Position numbers and translations under genes: made by a program
The notes under the pieces: generated by a model
What the model was told of the DNA's origin: nothing
Seen by the model: the letters and a program-made list of their open reading frames with translations, nothing else
Databases searched by the model: none
Part shown: in pieces, positions 1 through 14,800 of the stretch
Layout of the letters: each line of letters opens with the position of its first letter
How positions within the stretch are numbered: position 1 is the first letter of the stretch
Assembly (NCBI RefSeq): GCF_000203815.1
Contig: NW_004457737.1
Location: forward strand, 1,860,001-1,924,000
DNA from: Cavenderia fasciculata
Lineage: Eukaryota > Evosea > Eumycetozoa > Acytosteliales > Cavenderiaceae
Length of the DNA stretch: 64,000 bases
Direction: 5' to 3'

Positions 1-258
1 ATTCCATTGTTTTTCTTTTTAATTTATATTCAACAAAGAATTCTTTGCTTGTTCAACAAATATTATGTATGATCAAGAAAGTCAGACTCAGATAATAACA
101 TAGCATCGATAAATTCAACACACTACTAGTATTAGTACTATACGAGAAATATAAATATTATTTTATTATTATTTGTATTTGTATTTGTTATTGTTTCATT
201 GTATATATAGTCTTTTTTAATTAATATTAATATTTTAACCAACCTCTCATTTCAAGAA

Positions 259-2020
259 ATGAGCAACTCTACTTCTTCATCTTCCTCATCTTCTTCTTCA
301 TCATCATCTTCTTCATCATCATCTTTGCCTATACCTATTATAACTACATCAACAACAACATCAACTGCACCACCAAACAAAGCACATCATCCTAAAAGTA
401 ATAATAATCATAATAATCATAACAACAACAAGAATAAAATAGAGAATGAAGGAAAAGTAGGAGGAGGAGGATCAAGAGGAGGGAGATCAGAAAGAGGTAG
501 AGGAAGAGGTGGAGGTGGAAGAGGAAGAGGAAGAGAAGATTCTGGACCACGTGGTATTCGTACCTCAGATGATAAAGACTTTCAAGCTGAATTGGAACTT
601 GCTATTGCTCTTAGTCAATCAGAGCATGATGCATCATCATCATCATCATCAACACCAACAGCATCTACCGCTACATCCAAGAATAACAACAAACAAAAGA
701 AAGCAAATAACAAGGTTGATATGACTCACTTGATTCAATTTCAATATAAACCTTCAAGTGATCCTGTTAGAGGTTTTCTTACAAACTCTGGAGGTGGCAC
801 AAGATCTCATCATCATAATAATAATCATCATAATAATCATCATAATAGAAATAGTGGTCGTGGAAGAGGAGGTGGAGGTGGAACTTCTACTTCTTCTACA
901 ACTACCAACAGTAAGCCAAGATATAATAATCATAGTACTCCAAGACCAAGTAATTTCCTTCAAGCAAAGTATGAATCTTAAATTTAAGAAACAAACAAAT
1001 GATTATGGTTTATTAAACTCTTTTTCTCCTCCTCCTCCTCTTAATCTAGTTATTTATTCCAAATTAATTCATATGGAAATTATACAACAAGTTTAACCAA
1101 TTCTGATTCAATTGTTTCATGGACCAAAATTGAACAAGTAGTTTATTTACACGATTCTGATGAAGATTATCTTTGCCCTATTTGTTTTGAACCACCTTTT
1201 GCTGCGTAACTATCTATCAAACAAACGAAATATTTAATATATTATCAGATTGTTAATTTAATTTATTTTATAGCAAGGTAACAAAATGTGGACATATTAC
1301 ATGTTATGGTTGTATATTAAGAAGTTTATCACATTCACCTAAATGTCCACTTTGTCTAAGAGTGACTGATAAAGAAGAGCTAAAAAGTGTGATCATTTCC
1401 AAATCAATTAATTTCAGAGAAGGAGATGATATTACTCTTCAACTTGTCAAATACCGTGAAGGAACAACGGTTCCATTTCTAGATTCTCAACCAATCGACG
1501 AAGTCATTTCATTCCCAGATAAAGGCAAACCCAATTCTGTTTTTTCAAGATTTTCCATCATCAGAGATATCACATCCATCTTGGAGCGTGAAAGATCTGA
1601 ACTATTGATTGCCAAAGAGGCTGCAATGAGCGAAGGTGAATGGGAGGGTTCTAGTTATTTGGCAAGTGGCGAAAAAGAGGTGGCCACTCGAGAAATAGAA
1701 TTTAACAAATTAAAAGAATCTAGAAAGGTAGAGTACAGCTCTGTGACAGTTTCCTCTATTCCAAAGAAAAATTCTCCTTCTCCCAACAACAATGGCAATA
1801 TCAATCTACCTCAATTCTCACCCTATCAATACAGTAACAACACTGATATTAAAGCAGCTTTGGCAGATTACTATAATGATGAAGATGATTATGATATTTC
1901 ATCTCCTGATCTTTCAACTACTTTGGCAAACAAATTAAATTTAATTAAAGAAATTGATAATAATAATGATATTAATACGACAACTACCACAACTACTTCA
2001 ACTACTACAACCACTACCAC

Positions 2021-2056
<36 letters not shown>

Positions 2057-2768
2057 TAATAATAATAATAATAATCAAAATAATAATAATAATAATAATC
2101 AAAATAATAACTCTCAACCAAAATTGTTAGAATATTCATATGAAAATCAACCAGTAGAAGCATTATTTTATCTTTATCAATCCAAAGATGGACAACCAGT
2201 TTATTTACATCCATTGTGTATGAAAATATTGGCAAAGGATTTAGAGATTAGAAAATCAGAGGCGTCAAACGATTATGATGTCTACCAACTACCCTCAACC
2301 ATACATTCAAAAATTTTGGAAATTGAAAACCAAGAAATCACAAAGACCTATAGAGATGCAAACAAGGTATTTAGCTATCTTCCTCTGACAACAGAAATCA
2401 AATTTATCGAGATTGATTTGACAAACAAGGTTTCAAAGGAAGCATTGGCAGAGTTTGGACAAGAATTGAAAAAGAGAAGAGATGCTCGTAATAATATCAA
2501 GAGACAAGAGGTTAGAAAACAAAAAATCAAGGAAAAGGAGCGTGAACACGACTTGGTACGTTCCAAGGAATTGAGAGAGGAACATGAACAAAAAATGGAA
2601 AAGAAACGTCTTGATATGGAACAAGAGGAAAAAGAAAGAAAGGAAGCCGAAGCTCAATTGAAAAAGGATGGGAATAGTAGTGTTTTTTATTTAGAAGCCA
2701 TCAAGGATTATAAATCTTATAATACAGATTTTGGTTATTCTCTTGGTGATAACAAAAAAAGAAAATAA
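259..2768 (+). CDS. rnf10: RNF10-like RING finger protein, three exons
   Basis: Exons 259-968, 1050-1205 and 1274-2768 join in phase to 786 residues. Exon 1 encodes a Ser/Asn/His/Gly-Arg rich N-terminus ending in FLQA, which the second exon continues as N-YLFQI, matching the FLQAN block of animal RNF10. The RING finger (about residues 279-317) is CPIC, CGH, CYGC and CPLC, a C3HC4 pattern split by intron 2 just after the first Cys pair. Immediately after it the block from LKS to QLVKYREG matches the RNF10 region that follows its RING. RNF10 proteins are RING-type ubiquitin ligases; in yeast and mammals the family acts on 40S ribosomal proteins, so a ribosome-linked role is likely but inferred. 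The C-terminus is a charged coiled coil (about 640-740), and a Thr/Asn tract (AAT repeats around 2020-2110) interrupts the middle. A poly(A)-type AATAAA lies at 2813. Orthology is strong, the substrate unknown. Confidence 0.9.
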
Positions 2769-2855
2769 ATCAAAAATATTATTCTTAAACTACTTTAGGT
2801 AATTTAAATATTAATAAAAGTATTTGGCAATAGTCATGATACGAGTGTTTATTTA

Positions 2856-5800
2856 TTATTTACTATTATTGTTATTATTATTATTATTTGAGGAGGATTG
2901 CAAAACGATCATATTTTTATCTTGAGTTTCTTCATTATCATTGTTGGCATCGAATTTATAAGATTCAAAGAGACATGATCTAATCTTGGTATCTAGTTGA
3001 ATGAGTACCAACTCTTTGTCGCAGTGAATGGTAATTTTCTTTTTTGTTTGGCCAAATTTGCCAAACTTGAGTGAACGTTTGAGATGGATGTTGATATGAT
3101 TCTTTTCGGGCTTTGGATGACCGAGACGGGAGATTTCAGTGAGTGGGAAAGACCAGCGGTATGTTCCTTTTCGTGACAGGCAGACCAGAGAGACACTAGT
3201 CAAGAGAATAGTGCAATCGGGGAGTACCATGTGGAACTTGTATTCGAGTCTTTTCAAGCCTTGGCGTTGAGTGATTGGCTTGCCATTTTGACGGAGCAAA
3301 AAGTTTCCTTCACTTTCATCGTGGCTGTATTCTTTGAGTGGCTCTCTTGGGTTAATGTAACGCGGCACTCTTATTCTCGAGCGTTCGGGGTGGATGTTGG
3401 TATTGTTACGGATACCTTCAGAGGTACGTGAGGCAAAGTCAAAGACACCGGTAACTGGCTTGACAGCAATACCAGCCACACCCTTTCCAAGACCTTTGAG
3501 GAACCCAAAGATACCTTCTTGCATGGCACCGCGGACCGGTTGGACGACAATACCAGTGACACCATCGAATATACCAAGAGCAAGACCCTTGGTACCGAGG
3601 AAGATACCTTGACCAATGTGTTTGGCCTTGACCTTTTCTTCAGTGTCTCTACGACGTAGATATCTCTCATCCATCGACCATACAGCAAAACCATTGGAAA
3701 TGGTACCAAAGAGTTTGGCCGAACTGTTGGCTGCAGCGTACAAAATACTCTTCATCAAAAGGATAGAGCCACGGATTGGTTCTTCGATTGCTTCGTTCAT
3801 ACCGGTTGAAATGGTGTTGAACAGTACAACAGGACTACCAAAGATATTGGATGAACCCAAAATAATATGGACTTGACGTTTCATTTGTTTGTGGTAATGT
3901 GTTGTCAAATCTTCTTGTAAACGTTTCTTGCTAATGAATACATTTCTAACACCCAATTGGCTGATTGTCAGTGGTGCATTTTCCAATTGTCCTAACGATT
4001 TACCTAATGATGGTACTAATAATCTTAATGCTGGTAATTTACTATTTTTAAAAAAATAAAATAAAGGAGAGTTATTATTATAAATATTTAATATATATAT
4101 TTCAAATTAAACATACTTGTAATTACTTAAAATACCATCTCTTGAAATACTAAATGTTAAATATAATTTGATTTCGGCAATAATTAACCATTTAACATAA
4201 AACATATTCCTAAATAATGATAAATAAATTAATAAATCTACTCTAAAAATATAACTATTTAAGATGACATACAAATTTGATTGACTTTGATTATTACTAG
4301 TATTTAAATTATTTGGAGATGATGAGAATTTATCCAAAGGTAATTTAGAATAGAATGAATGTAAATTAATTAAAGTAATATCATCCAATTGAACATAAAG
4401 TTCATTCAAGTATAATGCTATCAAATCATAATATTCAAAGTTTTCTAAATAAATAAAATAAATAAATTAATATTAGTTATTCTTTTTTCTTTTTTTTTTT
4501 TTTTACTTGATTTACCTTTAATTAATTTAATAGCAGAGAATTCAATAAATGGTAAAGCTTTTCTGTCCAATTTTTTATCACACCACAAGAGGACAGGATA
4601 TTCAGTATCTGGATGTTGATTATCGATTTGAACATCTTGAATGATGAGCCAAGTTGTATGGGTAATATTTGAGGTACTGTACCAATACGAGAAATCCCTG
4701 AGATGAATATAGATGAGTTCCTCTGGTACATCGTTGATGATTGATATTCCCAATTTTTCAAAGGTAATATCAAAGGCAAAGTCAATCATATCCAATATCT
4801 TGGCTTCACCAGAGTTGGGAGAGAATACAAGTTGACGGGTTTTACCATTGACAGCTTGACAGACTGGATAGATGGGAGGATGAGTTGGTGGTTTGATGGG
4901 TTTGAATTGCTTGATCTTGTTGAGATTAATGTCGCATTGAACTCCTTCGACTTGAACATTGAGCAAAAGTTCTCCACATGGATGATCCCAAGTGTAGTAG
5001 ATGTCTCCGCCTGGCAAGAGGGTATACTTTTTAGATCCTTGATTCTTTTGAACGACAGAGATGACGAGGTCAGTCTCGTTGCGAATGTGGTATGGCAATG
5101 AGAGTGGATCGATCGCATAAAACATAACCATGGTCGATTCATTGGTATCAATAACATCGACACGAACCACTTGTTCCAATTCATGGTCTACAGTGCTACA
5201 AAGTTTGAGATAGTGAACACCAACATTATCGATTCTCAATCCACCAGACCATGTCCAATCTGAAGATGGGTGTACAGTGATGGCGATTTGTTGTTCTTCC
5301 TTGCCGTCGAACCAATGGAATGGTATCTGATCCTCTGGTTTCAATTCTAGACTTTCTCTAGCCATTTTGATAATATCCTTCGAGTGTTGGGTGTAGAAGA
5401 GAGGAATGGGTAGTTTGTTGACGAAAAGGAATCTCGAGTAGACATCTACCTTTCTCGTTCTAAAGAATGCGTTGGTACCAGTTGTTACCATTGTCTTGAA
5501 CTGGTATTTCATAGTATCACGGTCTTCAAGTTGTATTTCAATAATGTCTTCCTTGCCGAGAATAATATCAAACTCTTTGGATGTGATATCGGGGAACGAT
5601 GGATGAGACAATTTAAATCTGTCTTGACTCACCAAGATGGGTTCTTCGTTGGTTGCCAGTGTGAGTGTGGTGGATTGTTTGATGGGTCTTAGGATAAATG
5701 GAATCATGGTGTGGTTGGTGATAGCGTTGGTGCAATAGACAGTGGCAATGTGACATCCACCTTCGAGACGGTGGTCAATCTTTAGCATGAGCAAGTATCC

Positions 5801-8800
5801 ATTGTCGCAGTGGAATGGAATCTCTTGTGTGAATGGAGAGTGGTCGGCGAGTGGGTTGTTGTTGACCAAGCTAATCTTGCTAAAGCTTGCATTCATGTCG
5901 CTGCTCTCACCCAGTATTCCATAGGGTGTCGGGTAGTGCAAATGAAAGTATTGATGTCTTCCGAGTCCCTTGAGCGATATTAAAATGCCTACATCATTCT
6001 TGACCTGTGAATACCATGGACATTGTTTACCCGATTGCAAATGAATTGGTGACAATGCATCTACGATGTTTTGGAAATCGGATTTGTTCTTTTTCAATGC
6101 ATTGTGACTGGTAATTCTGAGTTCCATGTCCCAAAACAGAGCATTTTCGACGATCAGAGGTGGAGTAACAACAAGGGTCGTGCAAATGAGACCGGTACGT
6201 TCACATCTAATACCACTTTGGAGGAGGGTAGCCAAGTTTTGATGAACGACAGTGGTGGAAAAGGATGATAACGATGAAAGGTTGTTGGCAGCATCGCTAA
6301 TGTGAGAGTATGAAGAGGCAGGTGAAATAACCTCCTTGGTCGACTCAAAAATATGTGATTCTGGCCATGCCGACGAATCAACCAATTCCAGAGTGTTGGT
6401 ATTGTCAAACAGGTAGTTGTCTCCGTATGGACGGACACTAATCGAGCTATTATAGTTGAAAAAGTCGACTGGTACATAAAAGTTGTCGTCTTGTGCAATC
6501 GGTCCAAACACTTGATGTGAATCCGACAGGTTGTTGTTGTTATTGTCGACAGCATTGTTGCTAAGACTGTTGTTTGTAAACAAAATATCTATTGGTACAG
6601 TAGTATTGTTACGAATAATAACTGGTGATCGGAGTGTGACAATCTTGGTTTCATTGTTTTCGTTCCAACCAACTTCGCATACAATAATATTGGCCTTGTT
6701 ACCATAGGGTGGAAAGTAAAAGGCATCACCGATTTGGTTGATTGAAACGTTGTGAATCCAATCATCCTCGGAATCGGTAAACTTTAGAGCAATGTGAGCA
6801 TTCAATGATCCGTGTGCCTTAAAGTCACGTGTCTTGAAGAGTGCAGAGTTGAGTTCGAGTGGTCTCTTTTCGCGGTTACACAACTGATAGATTTCTCTCG
6901 TCTTTATAGACTTGGCTTCTTCTTGCAACTCTTGTTGCTCTTCTTCCATTTGTTTCTTTCTTCGGCTGCTCATTGCTCCGTTGGATGAATTCTCGTTTTC
7001 ATTGGTCAACTTGTTGGGAATAAACTGTAGTTCTTCGACATAGTATTGAATGGCCTTGCCTGTAAGATTGACAACCCAGAATAAATGTTGACCAACCGTA
7101 CTAAACAGTTGCTGGTTGTTCAATGAACTAGACAGCGTACGATGATGCAGACTCTTTCTCGGTGAGCTTGGAGCGCCGCCGCTGCTTCCACCCATCGGAC
7201 TACCACCATGAGAGTTAAAGTGCGAGAGCACAACAGATGATTTCATAGAGTCTCTCTTGGTGCTAGCGATAATCGTCGTTGAAAGTGACGGACGTTCAAA
7301 GTAGGCATTGAGTTGTGGTTCGACTCTCTTCCAACGGATAGTGTCTTTGGGAGAGGACGACAAGTCGCCATGGTTGGGACTAGACCCAGGTGATGACGAT
7401 GATGCACCACTTGTACTATTTTGCAACGAGTTGAAAAGGGCTGTTCCTGTACTACTACGTCTTCGGTGGTGTTGTTTGGGATGTAGATATTGAGATGTTC
7501 CACCAGTACCCACACCGTTGGAAGTACCTTGTTCCATCGCAGTAAGGGCAATATAACTGTTATTTGGACTGAGCATTGATTGTGGATGTATAGTGTTTCC
7601 ATTCTCATCGACATTTTGCATGTTTTGGTAAAAGGTGGCCATCGAGGCGATAAATGGATGAGAGATGTTGATGTTGACAATATCCTCGGTTTTGATCGAT
7701 ACCTTTAGCTTGGGATCTTCAGATTGAAGGATTTGAATGTTGATTGGGAACTGTTCGACAACAGAGTCAAATGCCATATGCTTTTGGTTAAAGTTTTCAA
7801 CCTTGAACAAGGCACTCGTCGATATAAAGGCATATTCACTCCATCCCCAATAATCGGCATACAGGTCACACAAAGTGATTTGAAGGAATGGTATGTCTTG
7901 AAGATTGACATGTTCATCCAACAATGTAAAGTTGACACGACCATTAAAATCCAAATGAATTCTTTTCTTGTGCATTAATTGAGATGAATCTTCTGGTCTG
8001 ATAGGTGTCTTGAATCTCTTTTCATTTTCTTTTCTTCTCATTTCTTCTTCTGTAATTTCATTAACTTGTTCTTCTTCCTCTTCTTCCACTTCATCTTGTT
8101 CATCATCTTGAATTTCTTCAATTTTTGGTTGACGATCATGATCTTCCTTTTGGTTATCTTCCAAAGGATTAAAAATGGAAGCTTGTAATTTTTTGTTCTT
8201 ATCTTTGGAAGCTCTAAGAGATTGTTTCTTTTCCTTTTCCTTTGTATCAATCAAAGCTTGTTGTTTTTTCTTTTCTTCCAAATCCTTTAACATCTTTTCA
8301 ATTTCGCCCATTTCGAGTTTGTCGTCGCTGTCATGATTCTTTTCTTCGACCTTTTTCTCCTTTTTGTTAATGTCTTCATAGTTGATGGTGAGATTGGTGA
8401 GAATCTTTTTGATAAATATGATTTCCTTGTAGGTGGTAAAAATGTTGAGTGGTGTAAACTTGACATTGATGGTGGTTTGATCATTTTCATAAAAGTAGAG
8501 GTAGATCATATCAAATGCAAAGTGGTTGGTGATGGGTGTCGACGAAGTACCTTCATTGTCAGAGAACGGTGTGGTTCTAAACAATTTACATCTTGGGGCC
8601 TTGAGTTCCATCGTTTGGTTTCGTTCTGGTGTTTTCGAATAATGGAATTCGATTGGCATCTTCATAACCAACGCACGTGTATTTTGTTGTGTTTCGTCTT
8701 CGACAAACAATAGTTTTGGCTTTGTCACCTTGAGATAGAATCTTTGGTGTTGTTGTTGTTGAGCTTGTGGTTTTGGTTGAACATACTTTAACTTGTCAAC

Positions 8801-11800
8801 CACACTACTTTGATTGGAGACTGTTGAAACAATCGAAGCTGCCATATTGACACCACCTCCATCAGAGGAATGGATACTTGATCCTCTTGATCGTTGTCCA
8901 TTGTTCGTGGTGTCGTTACCACCAGTAGAGGCAGATGGAGCATCGGGATCAGCTCCACCTTGATTGATCAATGTAAAGAATGCCAAAATTGGAGAAATCG
9001 AGTTGGGAGACACAAACAACATTGGTCCATTTGAAAGAATCGATGTGAATGCTCTGTTTCGATGAGTATCCATAATCCAATCTGCAACAAGATGAGCATC
9101 ACGTGGAACTGCTGCAGGTTTCGGAGAGGATGATCCACTCTCCTCTTCATCTGAACTTTGATCATCTTGTCTTGACTGTTTTCTAGTGAGAATATGTTTG
9201 AATACACAAGATGTATTTTGACGTTCGTCAACAAGTTGTACATTTTTAGCAACCATTTCCAACTTTACAATAAAGTCTCGGTATTGCGAGTAGTTGAATG
9301 ATACTTGTGTCATGGAAAGGAGAGCAATGGTGTCTGTATTCGGATCGGTATTACAAATTTGGATAGAGAGTGATCCAACACGGGTAAAGGTCGACATGAA
9401 CATCTTCCATCGTTGGTGGGGAACGTTGATGAAGCCGACGGGAGAGGATATCTGCTTCTCGGCGATTTTCATTTGTTCCTCGTGCGATGGAGGCGAGTAG
9501 ACAAAGGAATGACCCTCCCAGACGGGGACGGGTGGTGCGATGGGTGGGGGAGGGTTGGCAACAATGGCAAAGTGCAACCAGTCGCTTGTAAACACCGAGT
9601 AGATAAACTGGTAGTTGTCTTCATTGAGTGTGAGCTCGAGAGAGGGTATGTCGACGAGAAGACGTTGTTCTTCCATACCGTGGTTACCCTCTGCAACGTA
9701 CCATCGTTCAATATCAATATTGATGGGGGTGGGATGCACAACACGAACTGGGTCAAAGTCGGAATTGAGAATCGATCCAAGACTTGTACTCATACTCGAT
9801 CCAAGCTCACCCTTTAACTTTTGAGTCTCTACAACCATCTTTGAAATGTTTAATTCGAGCACCTCGATTTCAAACTCTTGGCCATCGACATTGGGTCTTT
9901 TAGCCATAAAGTTGGACATGCAAGTTGCACCAAAATTAAAGATGATATAGTCGTTTCGGAAACGCGACATGTTAATGTTGGTAGTATCCTTGGCAGCTTC
10001 GTTGTTGTCGATTGGCATGGGCACGACAAAGCGCCATGGTTCCATGTTGATGACCTGTCGCATACGGTTGGTGCCAGCTGGTCGGACGGGTGCATTTGGG
10101 GGCTGAACAAAAGGTGCTGACAATGGTTCCATCAAAAAGTCACGTGTCTTGAGCAGTGTTCCCATCATCGACACTACATCGACGCCAAATAGATCGATGA
10201 GCATTTCAGATGCCCATTCAACCTCCATCAATGGCGAATAACTAATGTACTTGAAATTCATAATTTCACGACTCTGGTCTTGTCTAATGATGAGTGCATT
10301 GTTGAAATTGGTGCGATCGATAGAGTTCATTGGGCCATACACAGTAGCATCCTTGATGAGACCGTTGATTTCCATCTTTGATGCGTCCATATCAATCTCC
10401 ATTTCCAATTTTTGTAGTTTGACTTCACTGTAATTTTCGACCATCGATGTGCGCATCAACATCATCTTTAAGAGTTGCACTTTAAAGAATACCTTCATCT
10501 CTAGTTTGACATCTTTTTCGACGAGTGGTTTGGGTGGGATTGGGTCTTGATCATATGGTCCAAATTTGAATTCATAGTAACGCTTGAGACTCTTGTTGGT
10601 GACATTGTAGATGAAGCAGTACTCTTCAATGGTGGTGATGAGGTTCATGTCTCCAAAGTTGGTGTCAATCAGTGTCTGTGGAAAATCGGATGGTCTGTCT
10701 GCATCAGACAACCATCTATTGACACGATAGTCAACGTCAAAATTGAGATCGGTCAACACCCGACTAGTAGATTGGTAACCGTGATCCTTCATAATAGTAT
10801 TCATCGACATTTCGGTAATCTTGAGTGATATTTGATCGATTTCAAGATTATTTTTTCCACCACTACTGCCACGTGCATTATAAAACTTTGGAACGATCAA
10901 ACTATTGGTCATTTGAATCTCTTTAATATCCATTAAAAGGTGATCATTCATTTCCAAGTGTTGTGGTAATTTAATTGTACTATTGTTAAGTATAATTTGG
11001 TATTTTAACCATGGTGTTTGAGTGGTGTCATCATTGGGAATGAAAGTTGTTGTTGATGTTGATGGTTGCTTTGAGAAATAATCTTGAATAGATGACATTA
11101 AATCGAATTTTGGCATCATAACCATATCATTAATTTCTAACCACAATTTGTTGGTCCAGTTACTATTTGTACCTTCTTCGACTGAACTTTCATCCTCTGC
11201 ATCAAAAGGTGAATAGGTAAATGAAATGTATGATTTGGTAGATTGTTGAGTTTGTGATTGTGTCAATGACATGCCCGATGATCTTAGTAGATTGGTCGCA
11301 CTTGTTTGTTTTCTAGTCTGACGATTATTCGGTTGGTTTGCCTTGGAGTCTATGACATTTAAAAACTTTGACAGTACCATGTGTCTACGACTATCACGTA
11401 AAACCAAGTTACTAAGACCACCTTTAATATCAAATGCAATGGGATCGAGAATATTGATTGACGATTCAAACTTTTCAAAACTAATATCTGCCAAACTTTT
11501 GTTGTATTGGTCTGCAAGTGACACTGCCAATTCTTTAATCTTGATTGATAATTGACTCATAATTCTTGGATTGGTCGTTGACGATGATCCAGGCTGTTCT
11601 GTTGCATATTCATCAGTCTTGGTTTCACTTTGATATGATTCATAGAGATCCAAGAGGAAGAGGTAGTGGTCTTTGGAGAGTGTGAGGTGGATGTTGTCCA
11701 TATCGATGATAGTCACCGACTGGGGTGGTGCGACGGCAGTGTTACCATCGTCGTTGATAATGTCGGCAATGTCTTGGAGGAACTTTTGGTAGTCACGTAC

Positions 11801-14800
11801 CGACACCATCGATGCCTTGAGCTCCAAGTCACTGAGTAGTCTGACTGGTGGTTGCAGATTGTTTTGTTGACGGATTTGAATCATCAATGCTTCAATGTCA
11901 TACCACCACGTCTCTTGGTCATACGACTGCACCTCTTCAAACAACTTCTTTTCAATCACGTTGCTTAGTCCCAGCTTATCGACACTGAGAACCAAGTCAC
12001 GGGCGTCGGGGTCAGTTTGTTGTTGTTGGTTCGAAAGGATGGCACGACTGGTCACAAAGTCAATTGCCAACTTTGTACGTGTCGAAGGCTTGGCCTCGAC
12101 AGAAGAGTATCGTTGTGGCATTGGTATTTGCGAGACTGGATCCATCAAAAACTTTTGTATTTCTCCAAGTAACACGAGTGGACGTGGAGGTTTGATTTGA
12201 ACATTCTTGAGTGTGTACTCTAGATCTGCATCCCATCCATCCTCGGTTCTCTCTTCAAACGACTTGTAAGAGAATGACATTCCGTGGCTCGATATGGCAC
12301 TTGAACGTAATCCATTGCCTTCGGTGGCTTGGAGTGGTTGGATGATATACTCGCCGTGCTTTCCATCGATCAACTCGACCTTCCAAATCGAACCAGTGAT
12401 GTGGGTCATATCACCATGTTTGACACAATGGTTGACTGCCATTGACTCGAGATTGAGTGTTGCCAATAGTCCACCTTGATAATGATGATCCTTGCCTTTC
12501 ATTTTGATTTGAACATTTTCAACTTGCATCAAGGTGTCCATGTCATAGGGTGTTGGAATCGAGTCGGGCTTGTGGAACTGTAGTTGAGAGGGATGATCCG
12601 ACTCTTGAAGACATTCAAGTGCGTGTGTCATACACTTGTACAAGTCCATAAACTCTTGCTGGTTGACTTCAAGTGCCAATCCATTGGTTTTGATGCCAAT
12701 CTTTTGCATGGCAAGTGTTTGCATATCCTCGTTCTTGGGAATGGTCTCCATCGAAACGTGAATGTCAAAGTTGGTGGCGATGGTTTGTTCGGCAGCACCA
12801 CCACTGTTGTTGGACATGGAGAGCAAAGTATTGTGCAACGACACCATCATGATATCTTCTTCTCTGACTCTCATCTTGTTGACCAAATGTATTTTGGTGG
12901 GTCGCACAAACATCGATCGGTTGTTGTTGTCACTGGTCGTTTGGTATTGGTCGCCAAGCATAATCAACGGTTCAAACATCTCGACATTCATTTTCATCTT
13001 TGATTCCAGATTGGCCAATTGAAGTTGTTGTTTTTGGTATTCCAACTCTTCGGCGTCGATCGAATCATTGTACTTGTCGACTTTGTATTGTCCAAATACC
13101 GATGTCAAGTTGATGACGAGTGAGTCCCAGACACGAAGCATGTACGATGCATTGCCAACAGCAACCAAATGGTTCATTCTAAAGTGCAAATCACTCGATT
13201 CAAAAGTTGACTTGTTGGTCTGATCATAGGACACAAAGTCAAACTCGATCATTGGATTGGGTGATGATGGAGAGAGAGACAAGACATTGGTGTCTTTAAA
13301 ATGGGCGTGTCTAAAATTAATTCTTTCGTCACGCACTGTCAACGATCCAATCGTTCCTTTGACCGACATTTTCTGTACTTTGGCCTTGGTTGCAAGCGAC
13401 ACCTGAATGTTCATGTCTCGGAGAAGGGCATTGACAAACGGACCACCCTCCATTCCCTTTTGAATGATTTCCAAGTGTGGGATGTCTAGCTCGACACCCA
13501 TACCAAAGATATCGGCAAGACCATCCACCTCGTTTCTGGCCAAGAGCACATCCAACATGGGTGGGTTCTGCTTGACGAGTTTGAGGGCTGGTGCATCGTC
13601 CAAAAATCTAAACAGCTGTGACACCATGTCACAAAAGTGCAGATACTGTCGCTCGTCGACATCGAGTACCAATCCATTGAACATTTTGATCTTGGCCAAT
13701 GAAGGTTGAACTGTTTTGCTCTTTAATACATCGATTGTATTGGTTTGTTGTGAATCCAATGATTGATAGTCAATTTCAAGACATGTCTTTTTGTTTGGAG
13801 CACACGACGATCTTGAAATCAAACGTTTCTCTTCGTTGTACACTTCAAACATATCAATGTTGGACAATTGAATGAGAATACTTTCAATTTCAATGTCTTG
13901 ATTGTTGATCTTCCAATTGATGTATTGATTTGAAACAACGATATCGTCCATATCGACGATGATGGCGTGGGTGGTATAGGGAGAGAGTGGGATTTTGATG
14001 GATGGTTTGACGAGTTTAATATTCATCAACAATCGAGATGGCACTAACCCATTTTCAAGACTACCAAGAGTTGGAATGACAATTGACTGTGCATTGTGTT
14101 GCATATCCAATGTAATCCTCTCATTAAACGGTAGTAAAAAGAAATCTTTTAATCCAAGAATAAATCCAACTGAACCAACTATATTGCTTGGTGCAATGAC
14201 CAACTCGACTTCATCACTCCATCCCAATTTGTCACTGTCTTTGAATGAGAATTTGATCATTGGCTCGAGTACTTCTGCTGTCTCTTCCAGCGGTCTTGAT
14301 GAAAACACTGTAGATATGGTTTTGTCAAATGGTAGAGTATGAGCTCTAATATCTTTGACGACAAGGTCTTGGACAGCACCACTAATGATTGATTTTGACA
14401 ATCGATTGGTGGCCGATGTGACCGATACTCCTTGACATGCAATCGTTGCAAAATCCCTCTGTTGATTGTTACCTCCTGAATGAAGTAATAGTTGGAAACT
14501 GTCAATCGATACTTGAACGAGTGATAGGATGTCGTCGGGTGACCCCTTGATTGATGGAGCCGGTAAGATGGCACCTTGAGACTGTGAAATGGATCGAGTG
14601 TATGGTGAAGCAGATGACGCAGACAGGGCAGACTTGCCACCAGCGGTTGAAGAACTAGCATTACTAGCCTTACCAGCAGATATCTTCTCAACTACATCTT
14701 TGGTGATTGAATAAATGAGTGAGTGTTCCAAATCTTCAAATTCCACCTTGATCTCTTTGACATTGACTTTAATCTTTTTCTGTGTGGCCACAATGTCACG

